Below are positions 7,947-16,214 of a stretch of 54,224 bases of DNA, piece after piece. The notes beneath the pieces were generated by a model that was given only the letters and a program-made list of their open reading frames with translations, was not told where the DNA came from and ran no database searches. The DNA comes from Quadrisphaera granulorum (GTDB lineage Bacteria; Actinomycetota; Actinomycetes; Actinomycetales; Quadrisphaeraceae), in NCBI RefSeq assembly GCF_003149145.1, contig NZ_QGDQ01000031.1:1-54224 (forward strand), in the 5' to 3' direction. The position numbers were made by a program, and so were the translations under genes. How positions within the stretch are numbered: position 1 is the stretch's first letter; each line of letters starts with the position of its first letter.

Positions 7947-8945
7947 TCAGGACAGTGCGCTGTTCAGGGCCCCGCGGCGGTAGGTCCCCGGCGGAAGGCC
8001 GTACTGGGCCCGGAACAGGCGACTGGCCACGGCGGGGTCCCGCAGGCCCGAGCGCCGCGCCAGCGCCGCCACCGTGTGGTCGAGCAGCGACAGGTCGAGC
8101 AGGTCGTGCTTGAAGCTCTCCAGCCGCAGCTGGCGCACGAAGGTGGAGACGGTGGTGCCGTGGGCGGCGAACACGCCGCGCACCTGGCGGACGGAGACGT
8201 GGTGCGCGGCGGCCAGCTGCTCGGCGGTGGCGTCGTCGTCGGTGAGGTGCTCCTCCAGCCACTGCGTGTACCGGGTGAAGGAGCTGGCGGCCTTCCGGGA
8301 ACGCAGGGATCCGGCGACGTCCTCCATCACGGCCCGAACCAGCGAGTGGACGGCATCGGCGCAGTGCACGCGTGCTCGCGGCGAAAGCGTCCCTCGCGCA
8401 CGGGCGACGCTGACGAGAAGGTCGGCGAGCATCCCCCCGGCGGCGTCCGCCAGGGGGATCTCGCGGGCGGCCACGTCCGCCGCCGCATCCGTCGTACTGC
8501 CCTGTCGCAAGAACCTCAGGCGGCAGACCAGCCACCGGTGGGGTCCGTCGGTGCTGATGCGGAACGGACGGCCTCCGTTGTAGAAGGCCAACCTGCCCGG
8601 CTCCAGGTGCACCGTCCTGGAGGACTGGGTGAGGGTCACACGGCCCTCCAGGCACACCCCCACCGTCAGGCCCGGCCACGTGGAGGAGCCCGGAGCGGGG
8701 CGCAGCACCGGTGCCACGTCGACGGCGCCGTCACTGACGAACTCCACCATGTCCAGGTCCCCCACGTGCCAGCTCTCGAGGCTGAGCTCCGCGCCGGGTT
8801 CCCGCCACAGGAGGGAGATCGTCTCGTCCTGGGCGAGGGAGACGGCCTCCTGACCCGGGGTCGACAGGTAGCCGGCGAGCCGGGCGGGTGCCTCGACGCG
8901 GAGCGTGACCTCGGAATCGGTGGGTGCGTGGTCCGGCGAGGTCAC
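7947..8945 (-). CDS. AraC-family transcriptional regulator
   Basis: A 332-residue regulator. The N-terminal part is a cupin-like ligand or dimer domain (WPGLTVGVCLEGRVTLTQ, VHLEPGRLAFYNGGRPFRI). The C-terminal hundred residues carry two helix-turn-helix units: EQLAAAHHVSVRQVRGVFAA, then VAALARRSGLRDPAVASRLF with the ending YGLPPGTYRRG. GTG 8945 is preceded by AGGAGG at 5 nt. It lies 44 bp downstream of the CUT2 permease in the same direction and is probably the operon's own regulator. Its 3' end is convergent with the lipoprotein gene, 15 bp apart. Confidence 0.87.
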   Translation of the reverse strand: MTSPDHAPTDSEVTLRVEAPARLAGYLSTPGQEAVSLAQDETISLLWREPGAELSLESWHVGDLDMVEFVSDGAVDVAPVLRPAPGSSTWPGLTVGVCLEGRVTLTQSSRTVHLEPGRLAFYNGGRPFRISTDGPHRWLVCRLRFLRQGSTTDAAADVAAREIPLADAAGGMLADLLVSVARARGTLSPRARVHCADAVHSLVRAVMEDVAGSLRSRKAASSFTRYTQWLEEHLTDDDATAEQLAAAHHVSVRQVRGVFAAHGTTVSTFVRQLRLESFKHDLLDLSLLDHTVAALARRSGLRDPAVASRLFRAQYGLPPGTYRRGALNSALS

Positions 8946-8989
8946 GAGGTCCTCCTGGTGGTGGCCGGGGACCTGCCCCTGGCCTCGGA

Positions 8990-10042
8990 TCATCGTCCCT
9001 TGCGGAGGCGCCCCAGGCTGGCGACGGCCACCGCGACGAGCAGGGCTGCCCCCGTGAAGACGGAGCTGACCCACGCCGGAGACCCGATCAGTGTGAGACC
9101 ACTGGTGCTGACGGCCACGAAGACCACCCCGATGGCCGTTCCCTGGACGGACGGTCGGCCGACGTCGATGACGATGGTGGACAGCAGCACGGCGGTGAGT
9201 GCCGGGAAGAGCATCGTCATCCCGTTGTCCGACGTCGCTGCACCTTGACGAGCCAGGAGCAGCACCCCCGCCGCGGCTCCCACCAGGCCGGACGCGGCGA
9301 AGGCGAGCAGCTGGGTGCGCGCCACGTCCACGCCGATGAGACGTGCGGCGTTGACGTTGGAACCGATGGCGAACAACCGGCGCCCGAAGACGGTCTGGTC
9401 CAGGACGAACCAGACCACCAGAGCGAGCAGGGCGACGACGACGACGATCGCCGGCAGTCCCGCCCAGAGGCCGGAGCCCGCGCTGGTCAGGGCCGGGGAG
9501 ATGCCTTGGGTGATCTGGAGCCCGCCCGTGTAGGCGAAGATCGCCCCGCCCAGCAGCGTCGCGGTCCCCAGCGTGGCGATGAAGGGGTTCATCCGCAGGT
9601 GCGCGACGAGCACCCCCTGGAACAGCCCGATCGTGAGGCCGGTGAGGAGGGCGAGGGCGATCGCCACCCCCAGGGGAAGCGCGTGGTGGCTCATCGCGGC
9701 GGCCGCGACCACCGACGACGTCGCCGCGACGGCACCCACGGAGAAGTCGAAGAAGCCTGCCGCCAGGGGGAACAGCAGCGCCAGGGCGACGGCGAACGTC
9801 ACCGCCTGGTTGGCGGTCAGGGTGAGCCAGTTGGCACTGCTGCGGAAGGCCGGGCCCGAGACGGGTGACGCGGAGAAGAACACCGCGACGGCGAGGAGGA
9901 GCAGGAGCAGGCCGTATCTCTCGAGGACGTTCCCGAGGCTCCGGTGGCCCTTCGCGGGCATCGACGGTGACGGCTGGCCGGACGCCGGGGAGGCGTCCTC
10001 GGAGGTGGGGTCCGTGCCGACTGCTGGACTCGCGGGACTCAT
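8990..10042 (-). CDS. CUT2 (ribose/xylose-type) ABC transporter permease
   Basis: A 350-residue RbsC-type membrane protein with about 8-10 hydrophobic segments. Typical features are FDFSVGAVAATSSVVAAAA (the 'DLSVG' motif), LRMNPFIATLGTATLLGG, and FGRRLFAIGSNVNAARLIGVDV, the cytoplasmic loop that contacts the ATPase. A proline/serine-rich N-terminal tail of about 35 residues is not part of the fold. ATG 10042 overlaps the ATPase stop by 4 bp (ATGA), and GAGAGG lies 7 nt upstream. It would form the membrane channel with the ATPase and binding protein encoded upstream. Confidence 0.88.
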   Translation of the reverse strand: MSPASPAVGTDPTSEDASPASGQPSPSMPAKGHRSLGNVLERYGLLLLLLAVAVFFSASPVSGPAFRSSANWLTLTANQAVTFAVALALLFPLAAGFFDFSVGAVAATSSVVAAAAMSHHALPLGVAIALALLTGLTIGLFQGVLVAHLRMNPFIATLGTATLLGGAIFAYTGGLQITQGISPALTSAGSGLWAGLPAIVVVVALLALVVWFVLDQTVFGRRLFAIGSNVNAARLIGVDVARTQLLAFAASGLVGAAAGVLLLARQGAATSDNGMTMLFPALTAVLLSTIVIDVGRPSVQGTAIGVVFVAVSTSGLTLIGSPAWVSSVFTGAALLVAVAVASLGRLRKGR

Positions 10043-11595
10043 CGGGGATCCTCTCGGTCTTGGTGCACTGCCAGGGCAATGGCGCTTTCGTGCAGCTCGG
10101 CGCCGGTGAGCTCGGCGCGCAGACGGCCGTCTCGCAGCACCAGGACGCGGTCGCAGAGAGCCGCGAGCTCCACGAAGTCGGAGGAGACGACCAGGGCGGC
10201 CCGGTCGTGGCCGTCGACGTGGCGATGGATGAAGGAGTGGATGTCCCTGCGTGCCATCGCGTCGACGCCCTGGCTGGGCTCGTCCAGCAGCAGCAGCCGG
10301 GGCGAGGTCCACGTGGCACGCGCCAGCACGGCCTTCTGCTGGTTGCCTCCCGACAGCGAGGCGAACGGCACCTCGCCGTGGGCGGCGTGGACGGCGAACC
10401 CTGCCGCAGCCTTCACGGCGTCGCGTCGCTCCGCGCGCCGGTCGGCCCCCCACCAGCGGGCGTAGCGGGGGAAGGCGATCGCCGAGACGTTCTCCCACAG
10501 CGGACGGTCGGGGAAGGCTGCGTCGCGGGCGCGGTCTTCCGGCACGCAGGCGACACCGTCCGCGAGCGCCGCCCGCGGTGAGCGGTGGTGGATCTCCCGC
10601 CCGGCGAGCTGGACGCTGCCGGAGGTCCGGGGGACCTGTCCGGCGAGCAGCCCCAGGAGGCGGGACCTGCCCGAGCCGAGCAGGCCGGCCACCCCGACCA
10701 CCTCCCCGGGGCGCACCTCGAGGTCCAGGGGGCCCAGCCCGGCGGTGCACAGGCCGCTGACTCGAAGCAGCGGCGCTGCTGTCGTCGGTGCCCGTGGCGT
10801 CCGTGCTGCAGGCGCTGCCTGCTCGGCCGCCAGACCCGTCATCATCGCGATGACGTGGTCTTCGGTGAGGCCGCTGACGGGTCCGCTGTAGGCCACCACG
10901 CCGTCCCGGAGCACCGTGAGGTCATCGGCCACCGCCAGCACCTCGGGGATGCGGTGGCTGACGTAGACGATGGTGTGCCCCTGCTCTCGTCGTCGGCGCA
11001 GCTCCTCGAGCAGCTCGTCGACCTCGTGGTGGGGCAGGCTCGCGGTGGGCTCGTCGAGCACGAGCACGAGGGGGTGCCCGCCGTCGTCGTCCTGGAGCGC
11101 CCTGGCGATGGCCACGCGGGTGCGGTCGCTGGGTCTGAGGGCCCGCACCGGTGCCTGCGGTGCGATGTCCAGGCCCGCAGCGGCGAGTTCCCGGGCGGTG
11201 CGCTCGTGGAGGGCCCGCCACCTCACGGCGCCGAGGCGCTGGGGGAAGCCGCTGACCAGGCCGAAGTTCGCGGCCACGCTGAGGTCGTCGACGAGGCCCA
11301 GGTCCTGGTGGACGAAGCGCAGCCCCGCTCGGTGGGCCTGCTGCGGGGAGAAGGAGTCCGCCGGGTGCGGCGTCCCGAAGACCTCGACCACGCCGCCGGG
11401 GTCGCCGCGGTAGACCCCGGCCACCACCTTGAGGGTGGTGGACTTGCCCGAGCCGTTGCCGCCCAGCAGCGCGTGCACCGTGCCCCGGGTGATCGAGACG
11501 TCGACCCCCCGGAGCACCCGCACCCCGTCGAAGGACTTGCTGATCCCGCGCAGGCGCAGCGCCGGGCCGGTGTCAGACACCCCGGACTCAGACAC
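10039..11595 (-). CDS. CUT2 ABC transporter ATPase, duplicated RbsA/XylG type
   Basis: A 518-residue protein with two ABC domains. Half 1 has Walker A GGNGSGKST, a degenerate signature (LRPSDRTRVAIARAL) and Walker B VLVLDEPTASL. Half 2 has a degenerate Walker A (GLLGSGRSRLL), a proper LSGGNQQKAVLARA signature and Walker B LLLLDEPSQGVD. This complementary degeneracy is normal for sugar ATPases of the CUT2 class, where one composite site is catalytic. The start is GTG 11595, or GTG 11580 where the VSESG/VSD repeat begins again. It overlaps the binding-protein gene by 8 bp and the permease by 4 bp. Confidence 0.9.
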   Translation of the reverse strand: MSESGVSDTGPALRLRGISKSFDGVRVLRGVDVSITRGTVHALLGGNGSGKSTTLKVVAGVYRGDPGGVVEVFGTPHPADSFSPQQAHRAGLRFVHQDLGLVDDLSVAANFGLVSGFPQRLGAVRWRALHERTARELAAAGLDIAPQAPVRALRPSDRTRVAIARALQDDDGGHPLVLVLDEPTASLPHHEVDELLEELRRRREQGHTIVYVSHRIPEVLAVADDLTVLRDGVVAYSGPVSGLTEDHVIAMMTGLAAEQAAPAARTPRAPTTAAPLLRVSGLCTAGLGPLDLEVRPGEVVGVAGLLGSGRSRLLGLLAGQVPRTSGSVQLAGREIHHRSPRAALADGVACVPEDRARDAAFPDRPLWENVSAIAFPRYARWWGADRRAERRDAVKAAAGFAVHAAHGEVPFASLSGGNQQKAVLARATWTSPRLLLLDEPSQGVDAMARRDIHSFIHRHVDGHDRAALVVSSDFVELAALCDRVLVLRDGRLRAELTGAELHESAIALAVHQDREDPR

Positions 11596-12775
11596 CCCAG
11601 GCCGCCCGGTACGCGGAGGCGTAGTCGACCGAGCCCTCGAACACGCTGCCCTCGGCGGGCAGGTTGTGCGTGGCGTCGACCAGCTGGATGCCGGCCCCGC
11701 TGTCGACCACCGGCTGCCCCGCGAAGGCGCGGTTGAGGCCGTCCATGCCGGCGTAGGCGAGCCAACCCGACGACCCGCCGATGCACATGCCGATGGCCTG
11801 CTGGCGGTGCAGGTAGCCGATGGACTCCTGCGAGCACTCGGCGCCCGCGACGGTGAGCTGCTTGCCCGACGTGCTCAGCGCCTGGGCAACGCCCGCGGGC
11901 AGCATGAAGTCGACGTCGACGGCGACGGCGTTCGCCGTCGGCGCCTGGAGCAGCGCGGTCTCGAACTTCTGCCGGATGTTGGGGATGTCGGCGGGCGTGA
12001 TGACGACGGTGGAGACGACCTCGCATCCCGTGCAGGTGGCGATCTGCTCGTTGAACGCGTCGGCGAGGTACTCACCGAAGGCGACGCCGCGGAACTCGAC
12101 GTGCACGACCTTCGCTGCGCCCTTCGTCTGGGCGATGACCCAGTCCGCGCGCAGCTTCCCCTGGTCGGTGTAGTTCTGGGCCGCGGTGCGGTCGTTGGAG
12201 AAGGGGACGTCGACGTCGAACTGCTTCTGGCCGCCGCCCTGCGTCGGGTCGTCGCAGTCGAAGGAGGTCAGCGAGGCCACGAGCACGCCCTTGGCGCGCG
12301 CCTCGGACAGCGCCTGGCTGACCGGGGCGCAGTCGATGGCCTCCAGCACGACCGCGTCGGCGCCGGCGGAGACCGCCTGCCGCACGCACTTGGCCCATCC
12401 GCCGTCGGCGTTGTTCTGACCGTCGCAGACGTTCGTCTGCCACCCCAGTGTGGTCGCGGCTTCCACGCCGCGCTCGGTGAGGTGGGCCAGACCGGGCACC
12501 TGCTGGGACGCCGAGATCAGCCACACGTTCTTGCCGGTGGCGGGCGCCGGGCCGGAGGTCGGTGGCGTCGTGCTGTCACCGGCGTAGCCGGCCTCGACGG
12601 CCGCTGCGGCACGTTCTGCGGCCGCGGTGTCGGCACCGCCCGCGCTCGCTGAGGCGGAGGTGGAGGAGGTAGTGGTGGAGCTGCACGCCGTGAGCGTCAG
12701 GAGCAGGAGGGATCCGGCGGCCAGGGCACGGAGCCGACGGCGGGGCTTTGCGGGGGACATGGTTGCTGGGGACAT
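11588..12775 (-). CDS. CUT2-type ABC substrate-binding lipoprotein, cysteine-rich
   Basis: A 395-residue binding protein. The signal peptide PRRRLRALAAGSLLLLTLTAC ends in a lipobox (LTAC, about residue 31), followed by a Ser/Thr/Ala linker. The mature part is a periplasmic-binding-protein type 1 fold (ISASQQVPG, GADAVVLEAIDC, AKGVLVASLTSFDC). Oddity: eight cysteines occur in the mature domain, including a CTGC pair, unusual for this fold and suggesting disulfides. ATG 12775 follows GAGAGGA at about 7 nt; a second ATG lies five codons in. The adjacent amidase suggests the ligand is an amide or N-acyl compound, not a plain sugar (inference). Confidence 0.85.
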   Translation of the reverse strand: MSPATMSPAKPRRRLRALAAGSLLLLTLTACSSTTTSSTSASASAGGADTAAAERAAAAVEAGYAGDSTTPPTSGPAPATGKNVWLISASQQVPGLAHLTERGVEAATTLGWQTNVCDGQNNADGGWAKCVRQAVSAGADAVVLEAIDCAPVSQALSEARAKGVLVASLTSFDCDDPTQGGGQKQFDVDVPFSNDRTAAQNYTDQGKLRADWVIAQTKGAAKVVHVEFRGVAFGEYLADAFNEQIATCTGCEVVSTVVITPADIPNIRQKFETALLQAPTANAVAVDVDFMLPAGVAQALSTSGKQLTVAGAECSQESIGYLHRQQAIGMCIGGSSGWLAYAGMDGLNRAFAGQPVVDSGAGIQLVDATHNLPAEGSVFEGSVDYASAYRAAWGV

Positions 12776-12864
12776 GGGGGGTCCTCTCGAAGTCGTCGGA
12801 ACGAGCACGTCGGAGTTCGGCGCGCGGTCAGGCGCAGCGGGATGTCTGGAGCAGCGGGTAGCTG

Positions 12865-14274
12865 TCAGTCGAAGCCGGGCGGCAGGGCCTCGGTCCAGGC
12901 GAAGGCCGGCTCGACCTGGGAGGCGAGGCGCACCAGCGTCGCCTCGTCGAAGGGACCACCGATGAGCTGCGCGCCCACCGGTACGCCGTCGCCTGTGCGG
13001 TGCACCGGGAGGCTGATGGCGGGAAGTCCGGCGATGTTGGCGAACGCGGTGAAGGCGATCATCTGGTTCTCGGTGACCCGCGGACCGTCCGGTGTGGCGT
13101 TGGCCTCTTCCAGCACGGTGCCGATCGGCGGCGCGACGGTGGCCATGGTCGGGGTGAGCAGCACGTCCCAGTCGCGTCCCCACTGGGCGTTGACGGCGCG
13201 GGTCTCGTACTGGAGACGGGCGTCAGCGACGGCGTAGTCGCCGGCGCTGCGCTGGCGCCCGCGGTCCCTGCGGTACTGCAGGTACGGCTCGGCCAGCGTC
13301 TCGTCGACGTACGGGGTAGCCAGCACCCACGCGTTGACGATGACGTCGAGGTACTCGCGCAGCGCCACGGGGGAGTACCCATCCAGCTTCGCGGGGAAGA
13401 CATGGTGCCCGAGGTGCTCCAGCTCCTCGGCCAGCCGCTGAGCGGCCGCGATGCTCTCGGCGTCGACCGGGACACCGTTGGGGGCTTCCAGCAGCAGGCC
13501 CACCCGGAGGCGGCCGGGATCACGACCGACCTCCTCGGCGAGCGGGCGCTGCAGCGCCGGGGCGTTATACCAGGACAGCGGGTCGGGAGTGGAGATGACA
13601 TCCAGCAGCGCCGCGGCGTCGAGCACGGAGCGCGTGATCATGCCGTCCACGACGCCGTGGTCCCAGGCCGCCACGAAGGCGGGGACGCGCCCTCGGCTCG
13701 GCTTGAGCCCCACCGTGCCGCAGCACGAGGACGGCATGCGGATCGACCCGCCACCGTCGGAGGCCTGGGCCGCGGGCGCCAGGCCCGCTGCCACGGCTGC
13801 CGCAGCGCCTCCCGAGGAGCCACCGGCGGTGCGGCCGAGGTGCCACGGGTTGGCGGTGCGCCCGAACCTGCGGTTGTCCGACACCGACATCGGGCCCATC
13901 TCCGGGGTGTTCGACCGACCCATGAGCACCCCGCCCGCACGGCGCAGCGCCGCGATGACGAGGTCGTCATGGGTCCGCGGTTCCGTGCTGGTGCCGAGCG
14001 AGCCGAGCGTGTTGGGTTGGCCGGCTGCGTTCGTGAGCTCCTTGACCGGGATGGGAACCCCGAGGAAGGGCGGCAGGTCGCCGCCGGTCATGAGGAGTCG
14101 TTCGGCGGCACGCGCCTCCTGGAGCGTGCGCTCGTCGTCACGCCAGACGATGGCGTTGACGGGGCCGTCGAGCCTGTCGATGCGGTCGAGGTAGTACTGG
14201 GCCGCCTCGACCGGACTGGTGCGGCGGGCACGGATCTCCGAGGCGAGTTCCGTGGCGGTGGTGGTGGGTCTCAT
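12865..14274 (-). CDS. Amidase-signature hydrolase
   Basis: A 469-residue amidase-signature enzyme. The Ser-cisSer-Lys triad is visible: Lys in GVPIPVKELTN (about residue 76), the cis-Ser in GRTAGGSSGGAAAA, and the nucleophile Ser in SDGGGSIRMPSSCCG. The C-terminal half has the usual GLPAISLPV and GVPVGAQLIGGPFDEATLVRLA. Such enzymes hydrolyse amides, including N-acyl amino acids, indoleacetamide and carbamoyl compounds; the substrate is not predictable here. ATG 14274 has GGGAGG 6 nt upstream. It is the first gene of the importer/AraC operon (89 bp before the binding-protein gene), so it probably acts on what that importer brings in. Confidence 0.9.
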   Translation of the reverse strand: MRPTTTATELASEIRARRTSPVEAAQYYLDRIDRLDGPVNAIVWRDDERTLQEARAAERLLMTGGDLPPFLGVPIPVKELTNAAGQPNTLGSLGTSTEPRTHDDLVIAALRRAGGVLMGRSNTPEMGPMSVSDNRRFGRTANPWHLGRTAGGSSGGAAAAVAAGLAPAAQASDGGGSIRMPSSCCGTVGLKPSRGRVPAFVAAWDHGVVDGMITRSVLDAAALLDVISTPDPLSWYNAPALQRPLAEEVGRDPGRLRVGLLLEAPNGVPVDAESIAAAQRLAEELEHLGHHVFPAKLDGYSPVALREYLDVIVNAWVLATPYVDETLAEPYLQYRRDRGRQRSAGDYAVADARLQYETRAVNAQWGRDWDVLLTPTMATVAPPIGTVLEEANATPDGPRVTENQMIAFTAFANIAGLPAISLPVHRTGDGVPVGAQLIGGPFDEATLVRLASQVEPAFAWTEALPPGFD

Positions 14275-14387
14275 CTGGCCCCTCCCTGTGAGGTCGTGGC
14301 GAGGAGAGTGCCCACAGCTCACTCCCCGCACTTGACGGGAACGGCAGTCTTAATGATTCCGACGGCAGCCTTCGCCAGCGGATCGTC

Positions 14388-15014
14388 CTACGCGTCGCCG
14401 CCCTCCCGGGCCGACTCCAGGCCGGTGAGCAGGCTCGTCAGGCCCAGTTCGAAGGTCGTCGCTGACCGGTCGCCCGGCCGTGACCGCGCGGCGTCGACAG
14501 CGCGCGACAGGTGGGGACGGCTGCCGTCGTCGTCGGCCCAGACCTGCGCTGGCGCGCCCGCGTCGAGGGCGGAGCCGAGCACGAAGCAGTCGAGGACGGC
14601 CACCACGTGCAGCGCGGTGGCGTCGTCGAAGCCGTCCTGGACCAGCACGTGGACGAGCGCCTCGTAGCTGGCGAGGACCGCGGGGTCGCTGACGGTCTGT
14701 GTCGTGAGCAGGGGGACGACGTGCGGGTGCGCCGCCATCGCCCCGCGGTAGCCGCGGGCCCAGTGCTCGGCGAAGGCGCGCCAGCCCTCGCTGCCGGTGC
14801 GCTCGGTGGGCATCCGCCCCGCGCAGACGAGGTTGCGCAGACCCTCGACGACGTCGGAGCGCCCGCCCGGCACGTGGTGGTACAGCGACGACGAGCTGAC
14901 GCCCAGCGCGCGGGCCAGCCGCGGCATCGTGAAGTCGCCGTCGGCGTCGACGAGTTCCAGTGCTGCGGCGAGGATCCCGCCACGGGAGAGCAGCGGCGAG
15001 GTCGGACGTGCCAC
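14388..15014 (-). CDS. TetR-family transcriptional regulator
   Basis: A 208-residue regulator with the N-terminal helix-turn-helix GGILAAALELVDADGDFTM, then RLARALGVSSSSLYHHVPGG, typical of TetR proteins of the AcrR/TetR_C group. The C-terminal helical domain has the TetR_C-like YRGAMAAHPHVVPLL and VHVLVQDGF. GTG 15014 is preceded by GAGGAGG at 6-7 nt. It follows the agmatine-deiminase gene by 23 bp and probably regulates the divergent promoter region at 16073-16214, where a dyad is seen. A very long open frame on this strand running back to 17855 is not coding. Confidence 0.85.
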   Translation of the reverse strand: MARPTSPLLSRGGILAAALELVDADGDFTMPRLARALGVSSSSLYHHVPGGRSDVVEGLRNLVCAGRMPTERTGSEGWRAFAEHWARGYRGAMAAHPHVVPLLTTQTVSDPAVLASYEALVHVLVQDGFDDATALHVVAVLDCFVLGSALDAGAPAQVWADDDGSRPHLSRAVDAARSRPGDRSATTFELGLTSLLTGLESAREGGDA

Positions 15015-15037
15015 GGCAACCTCCTCGACCGGATCCG

Positions 15038-16072
15038 TCAGGCCGGCTGCTGCTGCGTGATGCAGTGGATGCCGCCGCCGAACGCGAAGATGTCGCGGGC
15101 GTCCACGAGCACCACCTCGCGATCGGGGTAGGCCTGCGTCAGCACGCGCGCGGCGGCCGCGTCGTGCTCGTCGGCGAAGGCGCACAGCACCACGACGCCG
15201 TTGGCGACGTAGTGGTTGACGTAGGAGTGGTCGACCAGCTCCCCGTCCACCTCGCTGACCACCGGGGCGAGCAGCTCGGTGACCTGCAGGCGGCGTCCGC
15301 GAGCGTCGGTAGCGGTGCGCAGCAGCTCGAGCACCTCGGCGGAGACCTCGTGGTCGGGGTGGCCCGGGTCGGTCTGGGTGTGCACGAGCACCTGGCCGGG
15401 CGCGGTGAACGCGGCGACGATGTCGACGTGCCCGCGGGTGCCGAACTCCCCGTAGTCGGCAGTCAGCCCGCGCGGCAGCCAGATGGCCTTCGTGGTGCCC
15501 AGGTGGGCGTGGACCTCGGCCTCCACCTGCTCGCGGGTCCACCCGGGGTTGCGGTGCGGGTCCAGCTGCACCGTGTCGGTGAGCAGGACGGTGCCCTCGC
15601 CGTCCACGTGGAAGCCTCCGCCCTCGGTCACCAGCGACGACGACGCCACCGGCACCCCGGCCAGTTCCGCCACGTGGCGAGCGACCTGCGCGTCCTGGTC
15701 CCAGGCGGCCCAGCGCTGCGCGCCCCAGCCGTTGAACGTCCAGTCCACCGCCTGGATGCCGGAGGCTCCCCGCACGAACGTCGGGCCGGAGTCGCGCAGC
15801 CAGGAGTCGTCGAGGCCCACCTCGGCGAGCTCCACGCGCGGGTCGAGCAGCTCGCGCGCAGCGCCGGCGTCCTCCGGCCGCACGAGCACCGTCACCGGCT
15901 CGAAGCCCACCACGGTGTTCGCCACCCGGCTCCAGGCGACGCGCGCCCGGGCGAGGTCGGCCCCGCCCACCTCGCCGAACGTGGCGTTGGGCGGGGGGAA
16001 GGCCATCCACGTGCGGGAGTGGTGCTCCCACTCGGCGGGCATCGTCGTCGTCCTCGTCCTGGTCGTCGGCAC
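15038..16072 (-). CDS. Agmatine deiminase / porphyromonas-type peptidylarginine deiminase family
   Basis: A protein of 344 residues in the guanidine-modifying superfamily. Active-site elements in order: MPAEWEHHSRTWMAFPP, DSWLRDSGPTF, VTEGGGFHVDGEGT, TRGHVDIVAAF, and the nucleophilic cysteine in FGGGIHCITQQQPA at the very C-terminus. Agmatine deiminase converts agmatine to N-carbamoylputrescine plus ammonia. GTG 16072 has AGGAG at 5 nt; ATG 16042 (334 residues, GAGGA upstream) is equally possible. The TetR gene follows on the same strand. The opposite-facing amidase could release putrescine from the product, a role usually played by a nitrilase-family enzyme (inference). Confidence 0.88.
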   Translation of the reverse strand: MPTTRTRTTTMPAEWEHHSRTWMAFPPPNATFGEVGGADLARARVAWSRVANTVVGFEPVTVLVRPEDAGAARELLDPRVELAEVGLDDSWLRDSGPTFVRGASGIQAVDWTFNGWGAQRWAAWDQDAQVARHVAELAGVPVASSSLVTEGGGFHVDGEGTVLLTDTVQLDPHRNPGWTREQVEAEVHAHLGTTKAIWLPRGLTADYGEFGTRGHVDIVAAFTAPGQVLVHTQTDPGHPDHEVSAEVLELLRTATDARGRRLQVTELLAPVVSEVDGELVDHSYVNHYVANGVVVLCAFADEHDAAAARVLTQAYPDREVVLVDARDIFAFGGGIHCITQQQPA

Positions 16073-16167
16073 AGCTGCTCCTGCCACTCGGCCGGGGCGG
16101 CCTCGTCCGCGGTCGTCCGCGGCCCGTTGCGGACCACGCGGTCCGTGCCCCAAGATGCGGGGAACAG

Positions 16168-16188
16168 TAACCGAAAGGCTGTCGATTA
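16168..16188. promoter_or_regulatory. Candidate TetR operator between divergent genes
   Basis: TAACCGA (16168-16174), a 7-bp spacer, then TCGATTA (16182-16188), an inverted repeat with one mismatch. It lies in the only sizeable intergenic region of the divergent deiminase/amidase locus, 27 bp before the amidase start. Assignment to the TetR at 14388-15014 is by position only. Confidence 0.45.
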
Positions 16189-16214
16189 GTCAGCCTCGGC
16201 GAGAGGCGCATCGC

